Assembly: GCA_031761405.1 (NCBI GenBank)
Contig: JASEVX010000005.1
Coordinates: forward strand, 6,097,724 to 6,161,723
DNA length: 64,000 bases
Direction: 5' to 3'
Origin: Serripes groenlandicus
Lineage: Eukaryota > Mollusca > Bivalvia > Cardiida > Cardiidae
Part shown: positions 32,902 through 42,956 of the stretch, piece after piece
How positions within the stretch are numbered: position 1 is the first letter of the stretch
Layout of the letters: each line of letters begins with the position of its first letter
Translations under genes and position numbers: made by a program
The notes under the pieces: generated by a model
The model's input: only the letters and a program-made list of their open reading frames with translations
What the model was told of the DNA's origin: nothing
Database searches by the model: none

Positions 32902-34342
32902 TAGCTCACCTGTGCACGAAGTGCTCAGGGTGAGTTATTGTGATCGCCCTATGTCTGGCGTCCGTCGTCCGTCGTCCATCGTCCGTCGTCCGTCAACATT
33001 TTCTCCTCTGTAACCGGTGGGTCAACTGGGATGAAACTTCACAGAAAGCATCCTCTCAATGTCCTCACCAGAATTCCTTAAAATTTTTGGGATCCATGCA
33101 GAATTCTGGTTTCCATGGCAACGAAATGAAAAAAACTTCAAAATTCTTAAAAAATCTTCTCCTCCAAAAGTGTCAGGCCGATTTTCAAATTATTTTGTAG
33201 AAATGATCCTTGGGTGACCCTCTATCAGATTCCTTCAAGCCATGTTGATTGGTCGAAAAACATGGCCGCCAGGGGGGGGGGGGCGGGCTATTTTGCCTTA
33301 TATGGCTATAGTGCAAACTTAAAAAATCTTCTCCTCCAAAAGTGTCGGGCCGATTTTCAAATAATTTTGTAGAAATGTTCCTTGGGTGACCCTCTATCAG
33401 ATTCCTTCAAGCCATGTTGATTGGTTGAAAAACATGGCTGCCAGGGGGCGGGGCTATTTTGCCTTTTATGGTTATAGTGAAAACTTAAAAAATCTTCAAC
33501 ATTTTCTCCTCAGTAACCAGTGGGTCAATTGGGATGAAACTTCACAGAAAGCATCCTCTCAATGACCTCACTAGAATTCCTTCAAATTATTGGGATCCAT
33601 GCAGAATTCTGGTTTCCATGGCAACGAAACGAAAAAGAATTCAAAATTCTTCTCCTCCCAAATTGGTTGGCAGATTTTGAACTTATTTTGTAGAAATGTT
33701 CCTTGGGTGACTCTCTATCAGATTCCTTGAAGCCATGTTGATTGGTCGAAAAACATGGCCGCCAGGGGGGGGCGGGGCTTTTTTGCCTTATATGGTTATA
33801 GTGAAAACTTAAAAAATCTTCTCCTCCAAAAGTGTCTGGCCGATTTTCAAATAATTTTGTAGAAATGTTCCTTGGATGACCCTCTCTCAGATTCCTTCAA
33901 GCCATGTTGATTGGTCGAAAATGATGGCCGCCAGGGGGGGCCAGGCTATTTTGCCTTATATAGCTATAGTGCAAACTTAAAATATCTTCTCTTCCAAAAG
34001 TGTCTGGCCGATTTTCAAATAATTTTGTAGAAATGTTCCTTGGATAACCCTCTATCAGATTCCTTCAAGCCATATTGATTGGTCAAAAAACATGGCCACA
34101 AGGGGGCGGGGCTATTTTGCCTTTTATGGCTATAGTGAAAACTTAAAAAATCTTCTCCTCCAAAAGTGTCAGGCCGATTTTCAAATAATTTTGTAGAAAT
34201 GTTCCTAGGGTGACCCTCTATCAGATTCCTTCAAGCCAAGTCGATTGGTTGGAAACTATGCCCGCCAGATGGCGGGGCTTATATAGCTAAAGTGGAAAAA
34301 AAATCAGTTGAGCGATTCCAGGGCCATCATGGCCCTCTTGTT
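32902..34342 (+). repeat. AGCTCACCTG-family repeat with a different tandem core
   Basis: The head TTAGCTCACCTGTGCACGAA and the tail GGGCCATCATGGCCCTCTTG match the family. The core is instead built of units of about 165-175 bp with CTTCTCCTCCAAAAGTGTC, GTAGAAATGTTCCTTGGGTG and GATTGGTCGAAAAACATGGC. Identical ends with unrelated cores suggest that the ends are the mobile part. The open frame at its head is spurious. Confidence 0.85.
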
Positions 34343-34408
34343 CTATGTTTTCAACACTGTTTTAAATTTTTTCTTCAAACTTTCTTAATGTAAAAACCTT
34401 TCCTTAAT

Positions 34409-34640
34409 TTAACCCTTTCCCACATATAGACGATTTCTGTTACCTTTGCAGCAGACGAATTTTGAAAACATTGTGACAAAAGGAGAAAGAAATTGCTCAA
34501 AACAAGCAAATTCTCCTTTTGCTTCAATGTTTTCAACTCTATTCAATACTATTCTCATTTACTAAGGTTTTTCATGTTTTTGCTAAAATGTTTTCAAAGT
34601 TGTCTGCTGCAAATTTGGTCTATGTGGGAAAGGTATAAAT
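34409..34640. mobile_element. TTAA MITE
   Basis: TTAA at 34409-34412, end CCCTTTCCCACATATAGAC, centre AAATTGCTCAAAACAAGCAA. The right end is TATGTGGGAAAGG without a final TTAA. Confidence 0.8.
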
Positions 34641-34739
34641 GTTTTTTAAAGCAGACGACTAATAATAGCGTAATTTTGTGCACATTAAGCAGCAGGTTGA
34701 ATGTTCAAACCTCTGGTTCCTGGCAAATAGAGAATTTTA

Positions 34740-34949
34740 CCCACTCCCACATATAGACGCAGCAGCAGCAACTTTTGAAAACATTGTGGCAAAAGGAGAA
34801 AATGCTCAACCCAAGCAATTTCTCCATTTGCCACAATGTTTTCACATTTTTGCAGAAATCATACTTTCATTTATAGAGATTTTCCGTGCTTTTCTAAAAT
34901 GCTTTCAAAGTCGTTTCCTGCAGTTTTGCTGTATGTAGGAAAGGGTTAA
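34740..34949. mobile_element. TTAA MITE
   Basis: The left end has decayed (ACCCACTCCCACATATAGAC). The right end is GTATGTAGGAAAGGG with TTAA at 34946-34949, and this TTAA also starts the next copy. Confidence 0.75.
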
Positions 34950-35080
34950 CTCTCTCCCACATAGACAAAATCAGCAGACAAATCTAAAGACATCAAGATT
35001 AAATTATAGGAAATCTCTATAAATTAAAGTATGATAATTGAATTGAGTTGAAACATTGTGGCAAAAAGACAAATTTCTCA
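34946..35080. mobile_element. Truncated TTAA MITE just upstream of an ASCC3 exon
   Basis: TTAA, CTCTCTCCCACATAGAC, TTGAGTTGAAACATTGTGGC and AAATTTCTCATTATGAGA are present; the right half is missing. The break runs into a short triplicated stretch that ends at the ASCC3 splice acceptor at 35193. Confidence 0.75.
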
Positions 35081-35084
35081 TTAT

Positions 35085-35230
35085 GAGAGAGCCCAATCAA
35101 ATACTGTTTTGTATGATAGATATGGAGAATATAATATGTGTGGTTTATATGGTACATATGGAGAATATTATATGTGCGGTTCATATATTACAGATGGAGA
35201 ATATTATATGTGGGGTGAGAGAGCCCAATC
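35085..35230 (+). repeat. Local triplication at the ASCC3 exon a acceptor
   Basis: ATATGGAGAATATAATATGT, ATATGGAGAATATTATATGT and AGATGGAGAATATTATATGT occur in succession from about 35118. GAGAGAGCCCAATC occurs both at about 35087 and inside the exon at about 35217. Part of the exon's 5' end has therefore been copied into the intron next to a MITE break. Confidence 0.8.
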
Positions 35231-35331
35231 TAAAGCTGACCTTGGCCTTTGGTATTGGGATACATCATGCTGGGCTCATAGAGAGAGACAGAAAAATCAC
35301 AGAGGAACTCTTTGTCAACCAAAAAATACAG
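35194..35331 (+). CDS. ASCC3: ASCC3 helicase, internal exon a (partial gene)
   Basis: The exon translates in phase 0 to 46 residues, beginning [20 protein letters not shown] and including [20 protein letters not shown]. It matches the RecA2 part of the C-terminal Ski2-like helicase cassette of ASCC3, which as a family unwinds nucleic acid from the 3' end and works with ASCC1/ASCC2 and ALKBH3 in alkylation repair and in rescue of collided ribosomes. The acceptor is TATTACAG at 35193 and the donor is GTAAGT at 35332. The first codons (ATGGAGAATATT) lie in a short sequence repeated three times upstream. No earlier exon was found in the 35 kb before it. The identity rests on my knowledge of the family, not a search. 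Confidence 0.88.
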
Positions 35332-35620
35332 GTAAGTGTTAACTTCAAAGGATTATGTCTCTTAATTGGTCTAAAAATACTTAGAATAGTTGTAAAACCT
35401 GATGATATTTGCATCATTATGGTGTTGTCACATGACAATGCTTGTATCCATGTAATATACCCATTACGTATTTCTTTATATACAACGTGTGTAATACAAC
35501 ATGAATTAATACTAGGAAAACAATGGTATACAGTATGTTTGCTTGGCAGGGTGACACATAGGGATCACTTTTCTGCTGACAGTCTTTCTGTCTGTCTGTC
35601 ATCTCTTTGCAATAAATGAC

Positions 35621-35820
35621 TTAACCCTTTCCCTCATACGACAATTCTGCAGCAGACGACTTTGAACATATTTTGTCAAAACATACTACAAAAAGTGGAA
35701 AACATTGTGGCAAAAGGAGAAATTGCACGTTTTGTGCAATTTCTTCTTTTGTCACTATGTTTTCAAAAAGCCATCTGCTGCAGAGGCGTCAGAAAGCGTC
35801 TATATGAGGGAAAGGGTTAA
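35621..35820. mobile_element. TTAA MITE, intact, in ASCC3 intron
   Basis: TTAA at 35621-35624 and 35817-35820. Ends CCCTTTCCCTCATACGAC and ATATGAGGGAAAGGG. The centre GAAATTGCACGTTTTGTGCA is followed by ATTTCTTC. Slightly short through loss of the ATCTCTATAATTG segment. Confidence 0.92.
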
Positions 35821-36072
35821 CACTTTCCTACATACCGTAAACCTGCAGCAGACGACTCCTACATACCGTAAACCTGCAGCAGATGACTTTAAAAGCATGT
35901 TGGCAAAATCTCAGAAAATCTCTATAAGTGAAGGTATAATAAATGTAAAAAGTTGAAAACATTGTGGCAAATTGAAAAATTGCTTGTTTTGAGCAATTTC
36001 TCCTTTTGCCACATTGTTTTCAAAAGTTGTCTGATGCAGAGGCGTCAGAAAGGTCCTGTGGGAAAGTGTTAA
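35817..36072. mobile_element. TTAA MITE sharing a TTAA with the previous copy
   Basis: It starts at the same TTAA (35817-35820) that ends the previous element and ends TGTGGGAAAGTG with TTAA at 36069-36072. It contains an internal 29-bp duplication (CCTACATACCGTAAACCTGC twice). Inside an ASCC3 intron. Confidence 0.85.
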
Positions 36073-36192
36073 TTAATGGCAGGGGTGACACGTATTACTT
36101 CAAACACTATTGTTCAATATACATGTACATGTATAGCTGATTCATTGCACTTGAAACTATGTGACAAATGGGTAATATTTTTTAATTTCTAG

Positions 36193-36313
36193 GTGCTGAT
36201 AGCCACAAGTACCTTAGCATGGGGTGTGAACTTCCCCGCTCATCTAGTGGTTGTCAAGGGAACAGAATTCTATGACGGCAAAACCAGGAGATATGTGGAT
36301 TTCCCTATTACAG
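36193..36313 (+). CDS. ASCC3: ASCC3 helicase, internal exon b
   Basis: It begins [20 protein letters not shown] and ends RRYVDFPIT plus one base. [12 protein letters not shown] is helicase motif V with the strand that follows, and it reads on directly from exon a in phase 0. The acceptor is TTTCTAG at 36192; the donor is CAG/GTTAAT with GT at 36314. The 121-bp length leaves phase 1, completed by the AT that opens exon c to give Asp. A degenerate TTAA MITE starts within 40 bp of the donor. Confidence 0.92.
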
Positions 36314-36319
36314 GTTAAT

Positions 36320-36500
36320 ATACTTGACCATATCAGCTTTTAAAAACATTGTGGAAAAAGGAGAAACTGCTCATGATGAGGCAAAAAATAAGAAAATATC
36401 TATAAATAAAAGTTTAAATATTAAAAATATGGCAAAAGGAGAAAATAATAGTAATAAGCATTGCTCCTTTATTCAACCATATTTTCAATTTTCTTCAATC
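36320..36500. mobile_element. Degenerate TTAA MITE after ASCC3 exon b
   Basis: It keeps AAAAACATTGTGGAAAAAGG, AGAAACTGCTCATGATGAG and GGCAAAAGGAGAAAATAATA; the ends are lost. Confidence 0.5.
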
Positions 36501-36738
36501 CTTTTTAAATAGAGATTTTAAATATTTGGTCTATTTATTTTCAAAGAAATCTGATACTGTTTTGTTGAGAGTTGTAAATTATAAATGGGAAGCCTTTTGC
36601 ATTTGTGAACAAAGAAGACTCATTAACCCTTTCTATGCTTAATTTTTAAAATGGATTTGTCCAACTTTTCATTTGAAAGAGTCCATAGCCAATTCAAGGG
36701 AATATCAAGATAAAAATGTGTGTTGTGAGTAGAAGCTC

Positions 36739-37121
36739 AATACTGTGACAGTACAGATGGGCCTGACTCTATACTGTGACAGGACAGATGGACCTGACTC
36801 TATGCTGTCACAGTACAGACTGGCCACGCTCTATACTGTCACAGTACACACTGACCTGGCTCTATACTGTCACAGTACAGACTGACCTGGCTGGCTCTAT
36901 ACTGTCACAGTACACACTGACCTGGCTCTATACTGTCACAGTATAGACTGGCCACGCTCTATACTGTCACAGTACACACTGACCTGGCTCTATACTGTCA
37001 CAGTACAGACTGGCCACGCTCTATACTGTCACAGTACACACTGACCTGGCTCTATACTGTCACAGTACACACTGGCCTGGCTCTATACTGTCACAGTACA
37101 GACTGACCTGGCTCTGCACAA
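36739..37121. repeat. 31-bp minisatellite in ASCC3 intron
   Basis: About 12 units of CTATACTGTCACAGTACACA followed by CTGACCTGGCT, alternating with a GACTGGCCACG variant. CACAGTA and TACTGT in each unit make weak palindromes. Confidence 0.9.
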
Positions 37122-37545
37122 AGTTTGCTCCAGCAGAGAAAGGATTCAAAGAAAAACTCTGCATACACAAAGTCTGACCAGAGCTTTTGCTGTCTGTCTT
37201 TATGCAATGCAACCTGGACTTAAACTTCTGGAAATATTTTGCTGGTTTGATGCACATACATGTCGATAGTTTTATGCAAAATTGACATAAATACATCTTG
37301 TAAACAATCATTTGACATAAAACCAGCAAGTTGTATTGTTGTTGGTGAGGTGCGATATGATCACTTTTTGCCTGACATTTCTCATCTTCATTTCAGCATC
37401 AGAAAACAGTAACTACAATGACATATTCACTTAAATTATTTCTAAAATGCTTCTAAGAACAGAATTACTTCATCATTAACTATTGTTATGAAGTGCTTCT
37501 CTTCCATAGATGTTTAATATGTTGCAAAGTGTACATTGTGTGCCT
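37122..37545. other. Unannotated intronic stretch
   Basis: I see no exon or repeat known elsewhere in the window. Confidence 0.5.
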
Positions 37546-37765
37546 CTAACCCTTTCCCTCATACGACAATTCTGTAGCAGACGACTTTGAACATATTTTG
37601 TCAAAAAGTAGAAAATCTCTATAATAGAATGGATAACCTATGACTAAAAGTGGAAAACATTGTGGCAAAAGGAGAAATTGCACGTTTTGTACAATTTCTT
37701 CTTTTGTCACTATGTTTTCAAATAGACGTCTGCTGCAGAGGCGTCTATATGAGGGAAAGGGTTAA
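37546..37765. mobile_element. TTAA MITE in ASCC3 intron
   Basis: The left flank has mutated to CTAA (37546-37549) and the right TTAA is at 37762-37765. Ends CCCTTTCCCTCATACGAC and ATATGAGGGAAAGGG. The centre is AAATTGCACGTTTTGTACAA. Confidence 0.9.
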
Positions 37766-37957
37766 GTGTGTATCACACTTTGTAAAAACTTGATACACCT
37801 GTTTACTAAAATCTTACATGCCAACAGTGATAGACAACTTCTTACCAGAATTTTAACTTTGTGACTATTTTACCTTCGAAAGAGTCAAAACCTCTGAAAA
37901 AGAGACATCTGGTTTGAATTATTTAGCCATGAGATTATACTAAGCTGAGTTATTTCC

Positions 37958-38125
37958 TTAACCCTTCCCCTCATATAGACACTTTTTGACGCCTCTGCAG
38001 CAGACAGCTTTTTGAAAACATAGTGACAAAGGAAGAAATTGCTCAAAACGAGCAATTTCTCCTTTTGCCACAATTTTTTTCACTTTTAGTCATAGGTTAT
38101 CCATTCAACTATAGAGATTTTCCAT
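37958..38125. mobile_element. TTAA MITE, right end missing
   Basis: TTAA at 37958-37961, then CCCTTCCCCTCATATAGAC, AAATTGCTCAAAACGAGCAA and ATAGAGATTTTCCATCTT. It breaks off before the CTGCTGCAG block. Confidence 0.8.
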
Positions 38126-38259
38126 CTTCCTTCTGTATATTATTTGGTTTCTGCTTAATTACTGATCAATATAATGTAAATGTGTTTGTAGGAGTTATTG
38201 CCTTTAATAATTCATGTATTTAATAGATTATGCAATTAGCAACCAACATATTTCTAGGT

Positions 38260-38340
38260 GTTACAGATGTGTTTCTGACACAGTTTGTTTGTTTATGTTG
38301 CAGATGTGTTTCTGACATAGTTTGTATGTTTATGTTACAG
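38260..38340 (+). repeat. Duplicated splice-acceptor unit (37 bp) before ASCC3 exon c
   Basis: Two 37-bp units (38260-38296, 38297-38333) each carry GTT(A/G)CAGATGTGTTTCTGA, and the true acceptor GTTACAG/ATGTG follows. Acceptors at 38266 and 38303 would add 74 or 37 bases, and neither is a multiple of three. Confidence 0.85.
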
Positions 38341-38473
38341 ATGTGCTACAGATGATGGGGCGTGCGGGTCGGCCCCAGTTTGATGATCAGGGTGTGGCCA
38401 TGATACTGGTCCACGATATTAAAAAACATTTCTACAAGAAGTTCCTCTATGAACCTTTCCCTGTGGAATCAAA
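38341..38473 (+). CDS. ASCC3: ASCC3 helicase, internal exon c
   Basis: With the base carried from exon b it reads [18 protein letters not shown], then [18 protein letters not shown] and [20 protein letters not shown] is motif VI, the arginine-finger motif of Ski2-like helicases. The wording is that of the C-terminal ASCC3 cassette and not of Brr2/SNRNP200. The acceptor at 38340 (TGTTACAG) is the last of three near-identical acceptors spaced 37 bp apart; only this one keeps the frame. The donor is GTAAGT at 38474, leaving phase 2. Confidence 0.93.
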
Positions 38474-38594
38474 GTAAGTGAGGGTAATTTGTAAAAAGTG
38501 TGGATGGAGATCAATTACACATCTATACAGCTTTATCCCAACATACTCTGTATGTTAGAGGCTTTTTCGTGAATGCTTCATTGACAGAGCATAT

Positions 38595-38826
38595 CGAGGG
38601 CTTGGCGTGAAACGGTTGTAACTAAAAACCTATTTTGAAAACCCTGGTTGAGGGGCAATTTTGACCCCTTTGTAAACAATGCAAATTTAGGTGCCATTGC
38701 TCAGAATGAGCAATGGCACCTAAATTTCCATTGTTTACCAAGAAGAATGATTTAACGCTTATAAAGACTTTATGGTGAGGTGATTAACCTAGGTAAAAAA
38801 AATACCTATTTTAGTTACAACTCTCA
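38595..38826. mobile_element. MITE, CGAGGGCTTGGCGTGAAAC family, copy 1
   Basis: The left end CGAGGGCTTGGCGTGAAACG and a decayed right end TTACAACTCTC surround a central palindrome AATTTAGGTGCCATTGCTCA / TGAGCAATGGCACCTAAATT. Copies 2 and 3 are at 41395-41638 and 49177-49422. Confidence 0.85.
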
Positions 38827-39249
38827 ATATCCAGATAAGATTACACAATATTCTGGATTTACTCTTGTCAATAATTCCCTATTGCTTGGTTTCCTGTAGT
38901 TTCCTATAGTGCCACTCCAGTTTACATTTTGTGTCACATGCTTTGGCAGGGTGATACTAAGGGATCACTTCTATGTCCATTTATCTGTCAGTCACCCTTC
39001 GACTTGGATTCAGGAAATGGGTCTTGGCAGGCAACACACTGTACTTTCAAACACTCTTTGTCTATGCATGGATGGTATTTATTTGTCTCACATGCAAGAC
39101 TCAATTCAGTCCATTCACTTAAATGTAAATTCAATACGAAAATTTTTAGATTCCAAGGGACAGAATGAGCAATTTCTTTTTTCCCTAACAATGTATTCAA
39201 AATGTTGTTTGCTTCAGAGGTGCCAAAAGTCGTTCTAATTAAGTAAGGT

Positions 39250-39487
39250 TTAACCCTTTCCCTCATACCGTCATACGACAATTCTGCAGTAGACGACTTT
39301 GAACATATTTTGTGAACAAATAGAAAATCTCTATAATTAAATGGATAACCTATGACTAAAAGTGGAAAACATTGTGGCAAAAGGAGAAATTGCTCGTTGT
39401 GAGCAATTTCTTCTTTTGTCACTATGTTTTCAAAATGCCGTCTCCTGCTGAGGCGTCAGAAAGCGTCTATATGAGGGAAAGGGTTAA
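39250..39487. mobile_element. TTAA MITE, intact, in ASCC3 intron
   Basis: TTAA at 39250-39253 and 39484-39487. The left end contains a small duplication (CATACCGTCATACGAC). The centre is AAATTGCTCGTTGTGAGCAA. Confidence 0.92.
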
Positions 39488-39837
39488 ATACTTCAGACAT
39501 GTTCAAAAAAATGTTTAATGCTTACAGAAATATCTTGCAATACTTTTGCAGAACATAACTATAACAGAACAAGAACAGTTACTGAAAAGGAATTGGTTGA
39601 ATGTCCTGTACTCTATTTATCTTAGCTCATATAGACACCAGGGAGACTACTCATGAAAATGCAGGACTTTTGTTACAAAGAGTTACTCCCCTTCGTGCAC
39701 TTTTTGTCTTTTTTAACATTTTTAGTCCTTTTAAATCAGTTATAAAATGCTTTGTCTTATACAGATGACATTTCACACTTTAAAGTATTGTTAAAATTAA
39801 GGAGTTAATCATAAATTAATGAGCAACAGTTTTATTT
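39488..39837. other. Unannotated intronic stretch
   Basis: Nothing recognised. Confidence 0.5.
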
Positions 39838-40620
39838 TTAGATCACCTGAGCCGAATGCTTAAGGTGATCTATTCTGATCACTCTCTGTTCGTCGTCTGT
39901 CGATAACTTTTAGCTTTAAACATCATCTCCTTGTCCTCTGAATCTGCTTGTCAGATTCTAATTTGACAGAAATGTTACGTGGGTGACCCTTTACAAAAAC
40001 TGTTCAAGCCATATTGATTGGTTGAACAACATGGTAAACAGGCCGCATCAGAAAAGGGGCAAAATTAAAAAAAAAAGTTATCCTTATGAAAGTGCTTGTA
40101 TGATTTCAAGATAATTTTGTAGAAAATGTTTCTTTCATTGATCCTCATTGAACCAAGCGGCATCAAAAAATGGGGTAAAAATTAACTTTTTGCTTCAAAT
40201 GACATCTCCTCTTAATTCACTTTACCAATTTTATCAAAAACTAACTATGGATGTTCCTTTGGTGGTCCGTTTTCAAAATTGTTCAAAGATTTAAATTCCA
40301 TGGAGAACTTTGGTTTCCACGGCATCAGAAAGGGGGCAAAAATGCCTAAATCATTCTCCCGTGAATTGGCTCAGCGTATTTTAAGACACTTAAGTAGAAA
40401 TATTCCTTGTGTGACCTTCTACAAAAAACATTCAAGCCATGTTGATTGGTTGAAAAAACATGGCAACTAGGTGACCTCACACAAGGGGTAAATGAATGTT
40501 TTTGCTTTAAATGATATTGCCTCCTAATTCACTGGATCAAATTAAACAAAACTTTATGGGAATGTTCCTTTGGTGGTCCTCTTTCAAACTTGTAACTCTA
40601 ATGTTTTTTTACTGATATGC
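39838..40620 (+). repeat. AGCTCACCTG-related repeat, diverged and without its tail
   Basis: The head is TTAGATCACCTGAGCCGAAT. The core resembles the 32902 copy (GTAGAAA(T)GTT, GCCATGTTGATTGGTTGAA). No GGCCCTCTTGTT end was found. It lies in the intron before ASCC3 exon d. Confidence 0.65.
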
Positions 40621-41048
40621 TGTTTCATTTGCATCGTCATCTTTTCCGATCAATCTGTCAGTTGTCCCATCTGTTGTTAACCAAACTTCACAGGAATGTC
40701 CCTTAAATGGTCCTCATTCAAATTGAAATAGAACTGGTCTTATTTCAAAATAATTTGGCACAAATGTTCGTTTAATGACCGTCTACCAGGATTGTTGAAG
40801 AACAAGCAATTTCTACTTTTCACGACAATGGTTTTTTTCAACGCTGATATAATAGTTGTGATTCCAACTAACCAGATTTATACTGTTATCATCAAAACTA
40901 AACATTTTTACATTTATACAGTTGGATTTGTCCATCAGATTCTAATGTTTATTTGCACCCACAAAAAAGAGTTAGGATGTCAAATAAGCTTTGAGAACAT
41001 AAGATACGCTCCCTATTATCTTGAGTTCTGTTTCATTGTGATTTTCAG
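40621..41048. other. Intron sequence before ASCC3 exon d
   Basis: No further repeat or exon recognised. The open frame that runs into exon d from here is intronic up to 41048. Confidence 0.6.
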
Positions 41049-41174
41049 TCTGCTTGAAGTGTTACCGGACCATCTGAATGCGGAGATAGTGGCGGGTACC
41101 ATCAGCTCCAAACAGGACGCCATGGATTACATAACCTGGACATACTTCTTCCGACGGCTCGTCATGAACCCAAG
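41049..41174 (+). CDS. ASCC3: ASCC3 helicase, internal exon d (last exon seen)
   Basis: With AA from exon c it reads [20 protein letters not shown] and continues [22 protein letters not shown], the start of the winged-helix region after RecA2. The acceptor is TGATTTTCAG at 41048; the donor is AG/GTAGGC with GT at 41175. The expected next residues (Tyr-Tyr-Asn-Leu-like, then the Sec63/ratchet domain) were not found down to 64000, so the rest lies behind a very large intron, outside the window, or is lost at this locus. Confidence 0.92.
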
Positions 41175-41179
41175 GTAGG

Positions 41180-41356
41180 CTTTAGCCCTTTCCCTCATGC
41201 AGCAGATGACTCTGGAAAAGTTATTAATCCTCTTCCCATGATGTTTTTGGAATTTTCATTTCATATTAAAACTTGATAAATATTCTTTCAGTTACTGAGA
41301 TTTTCCATTTTCAAAGTTGTCTGCTGCAGATAAGATAAGTGTAGGAAATGATTAAC
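41180..41356. mobile_element. Degenerate TTAA MITE after ASCC3 exon d
   Basis: CCCTTTCCCTCATGCAGCAG on the left and GTCTGCTGCAGATAAG ... GTAGGAAATGATTAA on the right; the centre is deleted. Confidence 0.65.
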
Positions 41357-41394
41357 TATGATACATTTCAATCCAGGTCCTACACCAATAATCG

Positions 41395-41638
41395 AGGGCT
41401 TGGTGTGAAACAGTTGTATCTAAAAACCTATTTTGAAAACCCTGGTTAAGGGGCATATTTGACCCCTTTGTAAACAATGCAAATTTAGGTGCCATTGCTC
41501 AGAACGAGCAATGGCACCTAAATTTCCATTGTTTACCAAGGAAAATGAGTTAACGCTTATAAAGACTTTATGGCGAGGTGATTAACCTTGGTAAAAAAAA
41601 TACCAATTTTAGATACAACCGTTTCACGCCAAGCCCTC
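41395..41638. mobile_element. MITE, CGAGGGCTTGGCGTGAAAC family, copy 2
   Basis: Both ends are preserved: CGAGGGCTTGGTGTGAAAC and GTTTCACGCCAAGCCCTC, about 40 bp of inverted match. The centre is AATTTAGGTGCCATTGCTCA with a GAAC junction. The flanks are AATAAT and AAATTG. Confidence 0.9.
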
Positions 41639-41937
41639 AAATTGCTTTCAGCCAATGTACCCCTACCACTGATACAAGCAACATAAGAAACCTCTCAAGT
41701 AGACAAATTTATAAATCATTGTGGGAAAATGAGGAATTTCTTGAAACGAGCAATCTTTCCTTTTTCTAAAATGATTGTGTATAGAGAGAGATAAATATCC
41801 TTCCAATTGTTATTTTTTGCCACAACAAATTTTTAGCTATCTTGGCAAAAAGAAATGCTCATCACATCTAGAAAATGTTTGACAAGTAATACTGGCCAAT
41901 GGGTGAAAGGTCAAGGTTATTCTACAGTGATCTGGAT

Positions 41938-42160
41938 CTTACCCCTTTTCCCACCTATAGATGCATCTACAGCAGATGACTTTTGAAAACATCGTCACAA
42001 AAGGAGAAATTACTCGAAACAACAATTTTTCCTATTGCCTCAATCAATGTTTTCAATTTTTTTAGTAGTTATATCTACAATTATAGAGATTTTCCATACT
42101 TTTGAGTTAACATTTTCAAAGTCTTCTGCTGCAGATTTGTTGTATGTGGGAAAAGGTTAA
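41938..42160. mobile_element. TTAA MITE
   Basis: Left ACCCCTTTTCCCACCTATAG; right TATGTGGGAAAAGG with TTAA at 42157-42160. Centre GAGAAATTACTCGAAACAAC. Confidence 0.75.
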
Positions 42161-42956
42161 AGGAATTTGTAGTGGTCTGCAACATAAATTTGTTTTTTTG
42201 CACTGCATGCAGATATCCAAAGATATTTGGAGAGGTGTTGTATTATGACAAGAAATAGATAAATTAGATTTTGTTTCCTGTGTATTGTCAGATTATTTTA
42301 ATTAAGCAGAATTATTGCCCCTTGACCTTAAAGTTTTTATAGATATATTGATGGTACAATTTGGCTGCCATGTTGAGGGCTTCATGCCATTGGGGTACTT
42401 TTTGTGTCACCCTGCGTAGCATGGTAGGCACTTAGGGATTACTTTTTTTTTGTTCGGCGTCTGTCCGTCCGTCTGTCTGTCTGTCCATCACACTTTTTCG
42501 TCACACTTTCAATGAGCAGGTGCAGGTGACACAGGTACTCCGCGGAGCACTCCATTCTAGTCTAGTTTGCCATGCTCAACTGAGCCATTGGGCAGACAAA
42601 GATCAGACTACATGAAGGTCTCCTAAAGGCTGATTGTAGTGTACACTGTTTTTGATGGCTATCATGAGTAATACTTAAATCCAGATACAAGGGAATGTGC
42701 TGTGAACTAATTAATTGTGAGTTTGTAATTAAACCTCTCCTGAGGTAGAATATAATCAGGTTCCCTACTGGTTTCTAATCAATTTGTGCTTGCTTGTGTT
42801 GTTTTATTTTTTCCCTCATTTAATTTAAATTGTTGTCTTGTTGTGCACTTCTTTACCTGTACGTTTCTGAGCCCTTTGCCTGATACAGACGACTTGTGAT
42901 GTTATACTTTTTTCCAATCAAGATTTCAAAGCAGATGACTAAAAAATATCATGTCT
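42161..42956. other. Repeat fragments, no gene seen
   Basis: At 42405-42545 there is a fragment TGTCACCCTGCGTAGCATGG with a (CTGTCTGTCCGT)n tract. Relatives (GCAGGGTGA(C/T)AC) lie near 35548 and 38946. The rest is unrecognised. Confidence 0.5.

Noticed and set aside
41373..41394. Possible next ASCC3 exon interrupted by a MITE (CAG/GTCCTACACCAATAAT gives Arg-Ser-Tyr-Thr-Asn-Asn)
   Set aside because: Only a weak 2-3 residue resemblance to the expected Ser-Tyr-Tyr-Asn-Leu, and no homologous continuation beyond the MITE.
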